NCBI RefSeq assembly: GCF_015352425.1
Contig: NZ_JADKNH010000005.1
Span: 280,589 to 344,588 of the forward strand
From: Fusibacter ferrireducens
GTDB lineage: Bacteria; Bacillota; Clostridia; Peptostreptococcales; Acidaminobacteraceae
Direction: 5' to 3'
DNA: 64,000 bases
The position numbers were made by a program, and so were the translations under genes. Below the pieces are notes generated by a model, which ran no database searches, had not been told where the DNA came from, and saw only the letters and a program-made list of their open reading frames with translations. Positions 25,717 through 33,555 of the stretch are shown one piece after another (within the stretch, counting starts at the first letter, position 1; each line of letters opens with the position of its first letter).

Positions 25717-26304
25717 TTATTTTTTCTCGCAAAGGAAAAAGAAGAAGTCTTGATCTAAAATGGTATCCAGTCTAAAATGATTTGCTTCACATAACTGAAC
25801 GAGTGTATCATCCGAAGGTATTGGGTCATGAGATATTGAATAGTTGATTTTTTGATGATGTTCTTTTAAACCCTGTCTTGTACGTGCATGGACAATGGCG
25901 AACATGCCTTCGGGTTTCAAATGGTTATAAGCATTTTTGAAAACCATCTCTAAATTTTCGAAATGTGGGATGCTGTTAAAGATAATGCAGAGATCAAAAG
26001 ATTGATTTAGGTGAATGTTATCGTCAAAGTTGCCACAGAGCGTTTTTGCATCTGGAAAAACGGTCCTAAAAGCGGAGAGCATATTTTCTGAAATGTCTAA
26101 GCCAAGGTATTGAGATATGCCGCGCTCTATCATGGCATCGTATAAAACACCTGTGCCACAACCCACATCTAATACAGCATCTGTGGTGCGGACTTTTAAA
26201 AGTGTTAACGTCTGTGAAATGATTTTTCTTTTCTCATCGGTTAATTCTTTTTGCCAAGACTGATAAGTTGCATTGAAATAAGTTTTAGGATCTTTGATGG
26301 TCAT
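25717..26304 (-). CDS. Class I SAM-dependent methyltransferase
   Basis: A 195-residue methyltransferase. Motif I is VLDVGCGTGVLYDAM, followed by YLGLDISENML (motif II acidic residue) and LCIIFNSIPHFENL (motif IV region). The substrate is unknown. I use the ATG at 26304 because AAAGGAG lies 7 bases upstream; a further upstream ATG at 26328 lacks a site. The MBL-fold gene lies upstream on the same strand, 80 bases away. Confidence 0.82.
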   Translation of the reverse strand: MTIKDPKTYFNATYQSWQKELTDEKRKIISQTLTLLKVRTTDAVLDVGCGTGVLYDAMIERGISQYLGLDISENMLSAFRTVFPDAKTLCGNFDDNIHLNQSFDLCIIFNSIPHFENLEMVFKNAYNHLKPEGMFAIVHARTRQGLKEHHQKINYSISHDPIPSDDTLVQLCEANHFRLDTILDQDFFFFLCEKK

Positions 26305-26384
26305 TTGTGACTCCTTTAGATAAAGCATAAATAGTTAGAGTGTCAAAAGTCAAAAGTTGAGCAACCCACTGTCATAGGATGCAC

Positions 26385-27134
26385 TTATATGTGGATGAGT
26401 TCACCGTCAGCTGGGATTATAAAAGAGCCCTCGGAATGTGCGAGCAGATGCTCTTTGAGATTTCCTCTCGTGGTAAGGCAGTGATTAATGGCTTCAAGAT
26501 GTGTGCAAATAATGGTGGCTTTTGGCGCTTTAAGGCGAATCGATTGAACATCTTCTGGCGTCAAGGTGATGGGATCGCCCACCTTAAAACGTGCGCCGCC
26601 AGTGAAGGCGAGAATGATTTCAGGTTTGTATTCGTCCAGTGTTTGGGCAATTGCATCGTAGTAAATGGTATCGCCTGTGAGGTACAAAGTGGGTTGATGG
26701 GCTGTTTTTAAAATATAACCAGAACTGGTGCCCATGAGCTTTGCGATTTCACCAGTGCCATGCTGACCGGGAACTCTTACGATTTCAACGCTACCGATCA
26801 CTATAGAAGTTTCTACAGGATAGAGATTGTTGAACCCCATGTCTCTAAACTTAGAAGCATCTTGAGTTTGACAAATTAAGCCAATATCTTTTGGGAGCAA
26901 GTTCCTTGCATAGTCATCGAAGTGATCTAAATGGAGATGTGTCACCAAGCAAAAATTTGGGTATTCAATTTGATCGAGCTGAATGGGGAAGTCCACTCTT
27001 GGATTGCGATTATCATTAGAGCTGTTTTGAATAGGTGGTTTATCTTCTTTCGGGGCCAGCATGGGATCTAGTAAAAAAGTAAAGTCGCCGTAGGTCAATA
27101 GGCTGGTGGCGTGTCTGAAATGTTTATAAATCAT
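26385..27134 (-). CDS. MBL-fold metal-dependent hydrolase (UlaG-like)
   Basis: A 249-residue metallo-beta-lactamase-fold protein. The HxHxDH motif is THLHLDHFDD (about residue 68), and further ligands are likely in GQHGTGE, LTGDTIYYD and CTHLEAIN. Residues 1-45 (RHATSLLTYGDFTFLLDPML) are typical of the UlaG/L-ascorbate lactonase-like branch. The natural substrate is not evident. AGGAGGAATC precedes the ATG at 27134. The gene is divergent from the Lrp-type regulator at 27317. Confidence 0.82.
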   Translation of the reverse strand: MIYKHFRHATSLLTYGDFTFLLDPMLAPKEDKPPIQNSSNDNRNPRVDFPIQLDQIEYPNFCLVTHLHLDHFDDYARNLLPKDIGLICQTQDASKFRDMGFNNLYPVETSIVIGSVEIVRVPGQHGTGEIAKLMGTSSGYILKTAHQPTLYLTGDTIYYDAIAQTLDEYKPEIILAFTGGARFKVGDPITLTPEDVQSIRLKAPKATIICTHLEAINHCLTTRGNLKEHLLAHSEGSFIIPADGELIHI

Positions 27135-27316
27135 TTGATTCCTCCTAAATCGTTGTAAAAGTCTTTTGATTTGATAAAATAAGAGTATTACATAGGTTTA
27201 TTTTATTGTATTATATGATTTTCTTTTGATAAAGAGGCCTGTGAAAAAGATGTTATTTATTTGTTTTCAGAATGAAAGAATCGTTAGAGTGTCAATGATA
27301 TATAAAGGATATAAAA

Positions 27317-27730
27317 ATGATATTGGATACCGTAGATGAAAAATTGATTGCGCTTTTAAGAGAAAATGCCAAGTTGAGCTACAAAATATTGGGTGAAAAG
27401 GTCCACATGACTGGTCAAGCTGTGGGGCTTCGTGTGAAGCGCCTTGAAGACGAGGGCATCATAAAGCGTTATACAATAGATACCAGTACTAAAGAAATGG
27501 GCACGATGATTGCCTATGTTACCTTGACTATGAAAACTCAGGAACACCAGAAGGTTAAAGCCTTTGTGATGCAACATCCGGAAATTTTAGAAGCCTCTCG
27601 AATCAGTGGAGAGGGATGCTATTTTTTAAAGTGTGAGTTTAAAAATCATGAGGCGCTTAATTTATTTTGTGATGGCGTTCTTCAATTTGCCAACTATAGG
27701 GTCAATATTGCCACAGATAGGATCAAATGA
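27317..27730 (+). CDS. Lrp/AsnC family regulator
   Basis: A 137-residue regulator: an N-terminal helix-turn-helix (LIALLRENAKLSYKILGEKVHMTGQAVGLRVKRLEDEGII) and a C-terminal RAM effector-binding domain (about residues 65-135). Proteins of this size usually form octamers that sense amino acids. AAAGGA lies before the ATG. It is divergent from the MBL-fold gene and upstream of the oxidoreductase gene; its target is unknown. Confidence 0.87.
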   Translation: MILDTVDEKLIALLRENAKLSYKILGEKVHMTGQAVGLRVKRLEDEGIIKRYTIDTSTKEMGTMIAYVTLTMKTQEHQKVKAFVMQHPEILEASRISGEGCYFLKCEFKNHEALNLFCDGVLQFANYRVNIATDRIK

Positions 27731-27802
27731 GTCGAGAAAGCGGTAGAAGTGCACGTGCATAAAATAGATGGAGATTAAACTTTTCAAGATTGAGATTTTA
27801 AA

Positions 27803-27830
27803 ATCAAAATTTCAAGATCAAAATTTCAAG
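27803..27830. repeat. 14-bp tandem repeat upstream of the oxidoreductase
   Basis: ATCAAAATTTCAAG occurs twice head to tail (27803-27816 and 27817-27830), with a partial third copy after it. It lies in the otherwise empty 166-base gap between the Lrp and Gfo/Idh/MocA genes. Confidence 0.55.
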
Positions 27831-27896
27831 ATCAAAGTGATAAGATGTAAAAAAACAATATGAGGACATTTAAAATGAAGAAGAGGAGGTAGCCAG

Positions 27897-28934
27897 ATGC
27901 AAGTATTGAAAGTAGGTATTATAGGATATGGTCTTTCAGGTAGAGTTTTTCACGGTGCTGTTATAAAAGGTGTAGAGGGCTTTGAAGTCACCAAGATTGT
28001 CACTTCTGATCCAGTTAAAAAAGCGCAAGCACTCTCTGATTTTCAAGGGGTTGAGGTTGTGGCGTCGCCTCAGGCTGTTATGGATGATCCTCAGATCGAT
28101 TTAGTGATTGTGTGTACTCCAAATACAAGCCATAAACCTTTGGCTGAAGAGGCGCTTCGCAAAGGTAAACATGTGGTGATTGAAAAGCCGTTTACGGTGA
28201 CGCTTGAAGAGGCCGTTGAGCTCATAGTGGTCGCACAAGAAATGAATAAGTGCCTATCTGTTTATCAAAATCGGAGATTTGACAGCGATTTTAAAACATT
28301 AAAGCGCATTATAGAAGAAGATAAAATAGGACGAATCGTGGAATTTGAATCCCATTTTGACCGATTTAGAAATCAATTTAAGGGCAATGCTTGGAGAGAA
28401 GAAGCACATCCGGGTTCAGGAACTTTGTATGATTTAGGGTCGCATTTAATAGATCAAGCACTTTGCCTCTTTGGGTTGCCCAACGAAGTTTATGGCGACA
28501 TCAGAGCACAAAGACGTGGCGCAGTAGATGACCAGTTCGAAGTGATTTTATATTATGATGAACTCAAAGTGACCTTAAAAGCAGGTAATTTGGTCAAAGA
28601 ACCTTGGCCGCGCTATATGCTCATGGGCACTGAAGGTACTTTTGTCAAGTATGGTCTAGACGTACAAGAATCCATTTTAAGAGCAGGTCAAATTTCTTAT
28701 AATGACCAGTGGGGACAGGAACCCGAAAAGCTTTATGGCATTTTAAATACATTGTCATCTAGAGAGGTCGTTATCAGTGAAAAAGGCGATTATAGAGAGT
28801 ACTATGAAGCCATTTATGAAGCTATTGTAAATGGTGCGCCTCTTCCAGTAACTGCTGAAGAGGGCGCAAATGTCATCAAAATTATACATGCTGCAATTGA
28901 GAGTAATCGTGAAAAGAGACGTGTGGAGTTATAG
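27897..28934 (+). CDS. Gfo/Idh/MocA family oxidoreductase
   Basis: A 345-residue NAD(P)-dependent oxidoreductase. The dinucleotide site is VGIIGYGLSGRVFHG, the EKP motif is VVIEKPFTVTLEEA, and the middle domain has HPGSGTLYDLGSHLIDQAL, containing the usual catalytic Asp and His. Such enzymes act on sugars, inositols or related polyols; closest in look to YvaA/YdgJ-type proteins. GGAGG precedes the ATG at 27897. It is followed directly by a strong terminator, so it appears monocistronic. Confidence 0.9.
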   Translation: MQVLKVGIIGYGLSGRVFHGAVIKGVEGFEVTKIVTSDPVKKAQALSDFQGVEVVASPQAVMDDPQIDLVIVCTPNTSHKPLAEEALRKGKHVVIEKPFTVTLEEAVELIVVAQEMNKCLSVYQNRRFDSDFKTLKRIIEEDKIGRIVEFESHFDRFRNQFKGNAWREEAHPGSGTLYDLGSHLIDQALCLFGLPNEVYGDIRAQRRGAVDDQFEVILYYDELKVTLKAGNLVKEPWPRYMLMGTEGTFVKYGLDVQESILRAGQISYNDQWGQEPEKLYGILNTLSSREVVISEKGDYREYYEAIYEAIVNGAPLPVTAEEGANVIKIIHAAIESNREKRRVEL

Positions 28935-28970
28935 AAAAAAGACAAGCTCGTGTGAGGGCTTGTCTTTTTT
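28935..28970. terminator. Bidirectional terminator
   Basis: AAAAAAGACAAGC (28935-28947) and GCTTGTCTTTTTT (28958-28970) form a perfect stem between the oxidoreductase and the convergent SLH gene. Confidence 0.9.
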
Positions 28971-29006
28971 CAAGGGAGAGAGTAGAATAGGTCTATTCAT
29001 TAAAAA

Positions 29007-30437
29007 CTAAAAATCAATTTTCACGACATTACTTGTTTTCTTGTACCCCTCACAGAGATAGGTAATGGCAATATAGTAAGTTTTGCCCTTTTCAAATTTG
29101 GTAAAATCACCATTGCCGTATGAGTCATCTTTGTTGATGGTAATGCTGTTATCGTCACGATCTGTAATGTATTTGAAATAGCCATTGTCGGGATACATTG
29201 GCGTGGTATCCGTTTGAGATGCCACCACTTTATAGCCTTGAAAACAGTCTGCTTGAGCAATCGTCCATTTGAGTTCAATAGAATCGCCTTTATTTTCTGC
29301 TTGTAAAGTTAAAGCGTTATCTTGATAATTGGTATTGTTACTTGTACTTGGTGAGTTTGGAATTGTGACCGTGATTACATTACCGGGTACTTTTTTATCT
29401 TTATAGACTGCAGTGATACTAAAATAATAAGTCTTACCCGCTTCAAACTTGGAAAATTCGCTGCCATTATATGAAGAACCTGCTTTGATCAACGCAGTGG
29501 TTTTATTTTTATCTGTGATCCATAGAGCGTAGCCATTTTCAGGGTAAACAGGGGTTTGATCTGTCAGGGAAGCGACTACTTTATAGCCTTCAAAATCTGG
29601 ATGTGTAATTTTCTGCCATTTTAAAACAACAGCGCTATTGGCATTGCTGTTACCGTAAGCATTGCCGTTACCGTTGTTTCCTGCACGGTCAAGCTCAGCA
29701 GAAAGCGTAGTGGCGCCATAAGGTGTATTTGAATCAGAATCAGTATCCGTATTGCCATTTACATCAAAAGTGACTTTTTCTTCACCGTTAAAAATGATTT
29801 TTTCTTCTCGAATGACATTCATAAGAAGTGAAGCTGCTTCAGCTCGTGTCAACGATCTTTGAGGATAGAAGTATCTCTGAGTGCCAATGGTTTCACCAAT
29901 CATTAAATTATTGTTGATTGCAGCAGCGACAAATGCCCTGAGGTTGTTTGAAATGCCATTTTGATCAGCATAAAGAGATAAAACTGTTTCCGTATCCGTA
30001 TTTTTGCCCAGCGCTTTAATAAGTGCCACGGCCATATCTTCTCGAACGGAAGCTTGATGGGGTTTGAAGGTGTAACCTGTAGCAGTTGTATACCCTGTTA
30101 AAAAGTTTTTTGCAGCTTCCACATAGGGGATTGCCCATGTTTCTGTGTTCATGTCTGAAAACGAAGAGGTTGCATTTAGATTGATCTGAAGTTTTAAAGC
30201 TTTTACCATCATCGTTGCAAATTCCACTCGGGTTACCGTGTTATTCGGTCTAAAAGTGCCATCTGGATAACCGTTGATGATGCCATAGGTTTTCATCGTT
30301 TTAATTGCGTTATAAGCATAGTGCGTTGAATCGATATCTGAAAAAATGATTTCATCCGTGTTGGTTGTGGCGAAAGCTGGGATGCACATAGAAATGACCA
30401 ACACCAAAACGAGTGCTGATTTAAAAATAGTTTTCAT
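29007..30437 (-). CDS. S-layer homology protein with two fibronectin-like repeats
   Basis: A 476-residue exported protein. Residues 1-23 are a signal peptide (KTIFKSALVLVLVISMCIPAFA). Three SLH domains follow (about 27-205; motifs YPDGTFRPNNTVTRVEFATM, FKPHQASVREDMAVAL and FYPQRSLTRAEAASLL), anchoring it to cell-wall polymer. After an Asn/Gly-rich linker (about 225-260) there are two similar modules of about 95 residues, each with GYKVVAS..T, P.YP(E/D)NGY, ITD and FEAGKTYY or FEKGKTYY, resembling fibronectin type III folds. AAGGAGGAG precedes the ATG at 30437. It points to a Gram-positive-type wall with an S-layer; the binding partner is unknown. Confidence 0.9.
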   Translation of the reverse strand: MKTIFKSALVLVLVISMCIPAFATTNTDEIIFSDIDSTHYAYNAIKTMKTYGIINGYPDGTFRPNNTVTRVEFATMMVKALKLQINLNATSSFSDMNTETWAIPYVEAAKNFLTGYTTATGYTFKPHQASVREDMAVALIKALGKNTDTETVLSLYADQNGISNNLRAFVAAAINNNLMIGETIGTQRYFYPQRSLTRAEAASLLMNVIREEKIIFNGEEKVTFDVNGNTDTDSDSNTPYGATTLSAELDRAGNNGNGNAYGNSNANSAVVLKWQKITHPDFEGYKVVASLTDQTPVYPENGYALWITDKNKTTALIKAGSSYNGSEFSKFEAGKTYYFSITAVYKDKKVPGNVITVTIPNSPSTSNNTNYQDNALTLQAENKGDSIELKWTIAQADCFQGYKVVASQTDTTPMYPDNGYFKYITDRDDNSITINKDDSYGNGDFTKFEKGKTYYIAITYLCEGYKKTSNVVKIDF

Positions 30438-30696
30438 GTTTCTCCTCCTTAAATATGGCCAAGTCAAAAGTACTTGGCGGTAATAGATGTTTATGAATAT
30501 ATTATAGCAGTGTCCATCTCGATAAAGTGAAAAGTCATCGTATCGTAATCATCGTTTAACACATCTGACACGAATTGTGGGCCTTCTGAAACCGTTGCAC
30601 TAAGTGGATTTGGGCTTTTAGAACTAGTGAGTGTCTCAAGTACTAAATCGTGTATTTTATCGCAAGAATTGTCCTATGTAGTATGGCATTTTCGTT

Positions 30697-30718
30697 TATA
30701 ATTAACTTGACCGGTCAA
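30697..30718 (+). promoter_or_regulatory. -10 box followed by TTGACCGGTCAA palindrome
   Basis: TATAAT at 30697-30702 is followed by the perfect 12-bp palindrome TTGACCGGTCAA at 30707-30718, over the expected transcription start of the AraC/GyrI gene. The palindrome resembles TetR-type operators rather than AraC sites. No good -35 box was found. Confidence 0.5.
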
Positions 30719-30738
30719 TAAATACAGGGGGTTTCAAG

Positions 30739-31707
30739 ATGAAATTTTATCTTCAAAAAGCAGTGGACTTCATAGATGATCATATCTGCATGCCGCTCAG
30801 TTTGGATATGATCGCGGATCATATTGGATTTTCAAAATTTTATTTAAATCACATGTTCAGTGTATACACTGGGCTTTCCATTATGGCGTACGTCAGAAAA
30901 AAGAAGCTTGAATATGCACTGGATGAACTCAAAACAGATAAGCGCATTATTGATATTGCACTTGAGATCGGTTATTCTTCTGAACGTGCTTTTTCAAGGG
31001 CGATTTTAAATGCTTATGGACATTCGCCAAATTATTTTAGAGAAAAAGAGGTCTTAAAGACGAGACGTCTCGTGATTCATGATCTGAGTCTAACGGCTGA
31101 TGAAGCGCAAATACTTGCAAACTTTCCCTCGAATTTTGAAGCAGTAACACAAAATATGACGGTGAAGAGGATTAGAGATATGAAAAAATATTTAAGCGAT
31201 GTAAGTTATGAAATTATGGATAAAATGACGGTTTTGAGCGGTTCAATGGTGGGTGATGAACCAGAAGATGCGATTATAGAACTTATGAATCGATTGGCAG
31301 AGGCTTACGATATAAAACCTAATAGAGCTTTTGGCTTTGATATTCCCGTTGAAGGCAATGAAGATGTGACTCGGTTGAGGGGTTACGAATATTGGCTGGT
31401 TATTGATGAACCCATGTGCTGTAAACTCTCCGATTCAGGTGCTTCAGAATTTGAATTTGAAGGAATGAACATTAAAATCAAACATATACCAGCTTATCGT
31501 TATGCGACTTTAAGAATTGAAGATCCAATGTCCGATCCATTTGAGCGCATTGGTACCGGTTGGCGATATCTCATGAGTTGGCTCGAAGCGCACGAGTTTA
31601 AATCATCCGATTTTGTCAGATGTGATCTGGCAAACTGTCTAGAAGAAGTCAAAATGGTGGATGGTACAATGGTAATGGATATCTTTGTCCCAGTAGATAT
31701 AAAATAA
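30739..31707 (+). CDS. AraC-type regulator with GyrI-like effector domain
   Basis: A 322-residue protein: two AraC helix-turn-helix motifs at the N-terminus (about residues 10-105; LDMIADHIGFSKFYLNHMF and DIALEIGYSSERAFSRAI), then a spacer, and a C-terminal GyrI-like small-molecule binding domain (about 165-320; FGFDIPVEG and AYRYATLRI). This is the Rob/BmrR-like arrangement, typical of regulators answering lipophilic compounds. A GGGGG ribosome site precedes the ATG. It is followed by a terminator and converges on the ABC transporter operon, so its target is not obvious. Confidence 0.87.
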   Translation: MKFYLQKAVDFIDDHICMPLSLDMIADHIGFSKFYLNHMFSVYTGLSIMAYVRKKKLEYALDELKTDKRIIDIALEIGYSSERAFSRAILNAYGHSPNYFREKEVLKTRRLVIHDLSLTADEAQILANFPSNFEAVTQNMTVKRIRDMKKYLSDVSYEIMDKMTVLSGSMVGDEPEDAIIELMNRLAEAYDIKPNRAFGFDIPVEGNEDVTRLRGYEYWLVIDEPMCCKLSDSGASEFEFEGMNIKIKHIPAYRYATLRIEDPMSDPFERIGTGWRYLMSWLEAHEFKSSDFVRCDLANCLEEVKMVDGTMVMDIFVPVDIK

Positions 31708-31735
31708 AATGAGTGCTTATAAGTTCTATAAAATC

Positions 31736-31768
31736 AATCGCCACTTGTAAAATGCAAGTGGCGATTTT
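31736..31768. terminator. Terminator between AraC gene and ABC operon
   Basis: AATCGCCACTTG (31736-31747) and CAAGTGGCGATTTT (31755-31768) form a perfect stem that can serve both convergent genes. Confidence 0.87.
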
Positions 31769-31802
31769 AAATCCATAGATGTAATTGTCTTTGACACAAG
31801 CA

Positions 31803-32564
31803 TTACAAATCAAAGTCAGCAATCAGTTTCTTGGTGTATTCATGTGTGGCATGACTAAATATTTTTTGTGTTTCATCGAGTTCAACGATTTCACCATTTT
31901 TCATAACGGCGATTCGATGACACATCAACCTGACGATGTTGAGATCATGGCTGATCAAGATATAGGTAAGGTTCATTTTTTGATGTAGGTCTAAGAGCAG
32001 ATTGATGATTTGTCCCTGTACAGAGACGTCCAGTGCTGAAACGGGTTCGTCTAAAATAAGTACTTTGGGTTTCACTGCAAGTGCTCTGGCGATACAAATG
32101 CGCTGTAATTGTCCACCACTAAAGGTATTGACCTTCTTTTGACGGTCCATAGGATTGATGCCCACTGAGAGGAGTAGCCGTTCTACCTCCAAGAGCTGCT
32201 CTTTTTTGGTTAACTTTTGATGAAGTTTGATGGCTTCAAGTAACAATTTTTCAACACTCATAAATGGATCAAAGACTTCTTTGGATTGTTGCATCACAAT
32301 TTGAACTTCCTTTCGAAAGTGCGTCTCATCGAAATCAAATCGAATTTCTCCACTTGTGGGGGTGTTGAGTTTTACAATGAGCTCACCGGTAGTGGTTTTA
32401 CCAGAACCAGACTCTCCGATGATGCCTAGAATTTCATTTGCATAGACATCTAGTGAGATGTGGTTCACAGCATGGACGATGCTGCGTTTTCTAAAGAGAC
32501 TGTTTTTAATATAGTATTTTTTCGTCAGTTGTTTGATCTCTATGATCGGCTTTTTATTTTGCAC
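31803..32564 (-). CDS. Oligopeptide/dipeptide-type ABC transporter ATPase (DppF-like)
   Basis: A 253-residue ATP-binding subunit. Walker A is GIIGESGSGKTT, the signature is TFSGGQLQR, Walker B is VLILDEPVSALD and the H-loop is LISHDL. It starts at GTG (32564) behind GGGAGG and overlaps the other ATPase gene by 11 bases. It is the last gene of a four-gene operon with the two unusual permeases. It pairs with the DppD-like subunit to energise transport on the inner face of the membrane. Confidence 0.9.
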   Translation of the reverse strand: MQNKKPIIEIKQLTKKYYIKNSLFRKRSIVHAVNHISLDVYANEILGIIGESGSGKTTTGELIVKLNTPTSGEIRFDFDETHFRKEVQIVMQQSKEVFDPFMSVEKLLLEAIKLHQKLTKKEQLLEVERLLLSVGINPMDRQKKVNTFSGGQLQRICIARALAVKPKVLILDEPVSALDVSVQGQIINLLLDLHQKMNLTYILISHDLNIVRLMCHRIAVMKNGEIVELDETQKIFSHATHEYTKKLIADFDL

Positions 32565-33537
32565 TGAAACCTCCCTCTAAAATGGGATTGCAGCATCTAT
32601 AGTAGCCCCCTGCAAATGATTCTGCTTTTGGAATTACTGTTTCGCAAATGGAACTCTTATAAGCACATCTTTCAGCAAAGGGGCAACCCGCTGTAAATGC
32701 CAATGGACTCTTTGGGTATCCTTCCAGTTGATAAATCTCGTGTGCTTCACCTTTGAGGGCGTTGGCGCACTTTATAAGGCCAAGTGTATAAGGGTGAACT
32801 GCCTTGCTAAAGAGATCATTTGTATCGCCATAAGACATGACGATTCCACCATACATTACGGCAGTTTGATGTGTAATGCGCTTAATGACATCAAAATCAT
32901 GTGTGACTAAGATCATGCTGGTGTTGTATTTAGTATTGATCTTACTCAGTAATTCAAGGATCTTTAATTTCAAAGAAGCGTCAATGGCACTAGTGGGCTC
33001 ATCTGCAATGATGAGTTTGGGATTTAGAACCACAGCCAGTGCAATGGCAATCCTCTGCCCCATCCCGCCGCTGAGCTGATAGGGGTACATGTTGAGCACG
33101 GCTGTTATGTTTTGAATACCAACATCTTTGAGGACTTCGTGAACTTTTTCAATTTTATAATCCAGACCGTGAATCCTAAAGACCTCTTTAAAATGCCAAG
33201 AAACTGTTTTAAAGGGTGAAAGTGTTTGGGTAGGATTTTGGAAAATGAAAGCGATTTCTTTTCCCAAAAGAGCCGTTCTTTCAGCTAGGGTGAGATCTAA
33301 AAGGGATAGGCCGTCAAAGAGCACTTCGCCAGATGTGATGTTATAACTGGATGCTTTCATGAGTCCTAAAAAAGTTTTAAGCAGGACAGATTTGCCGCTT
33401 CCAGATTCACCTAAAATACCGAGTATTTCACCTCTATTAACACTGAGATCAACACCTCGAATAACAGGAGTCATCATCTCTTGAATCCAAAGTGATACAT
33501 GGTAATCGCGTATATCGAGGATGGGTTTAGATTTCAT
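32554..33537 (-). CDS. Oligopeptide/dipeptide-type ABC transporter ATPase (DppD-like)
   Basis: A 327-residue ATP-binding subunit. Walker A GILGESGSGKS, signature QLSGGMGQR, Walker B LIIADEPTSAID and H-loop VTHDFD are present. The C-terminal Opp/Dpp extension has the usual cysteine set (AGCPFAERC, SSIC and YYRCC), which in some relatives binds an iron-sulfur cluster. I start at the ATG at 33537 because GGAGG lies 6 bases upstream. It works with the DppF-like partner and the two fused permeases. Confidence 0.9.
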   Translation of the reverse strand: MKSKPILDIRDYHVSLWIQEMMTPVIRGVDLSVNRGEILGILGESGSGKSVLLKTFLGLMKASSYNITSGEVLFDGLSLLDLTLAERTALLGKEIAFIFQNPTQTLSPFKTVSWHFKEVFRIHGLDYKIEKVHEVLKDVGIQNITAVLNMYPYQLSGGMGQRIAIALAVVLNPKLIIADEPTSAIDASLKLKILELLSKINTKYNTSMILVTHDFDVIKRITHQTAVMYGGIVMSYGDTNDLFSKAVHPYTLGLIKCANALKGEAHEIYQLEGYPKSPLAFTAGCPFAERCAYKSSICETVIPKAESFAGGYYRCCNPILEGGFSAK

Positions 33538-33555
33538 TTTAACCTCCAAGGGGTA

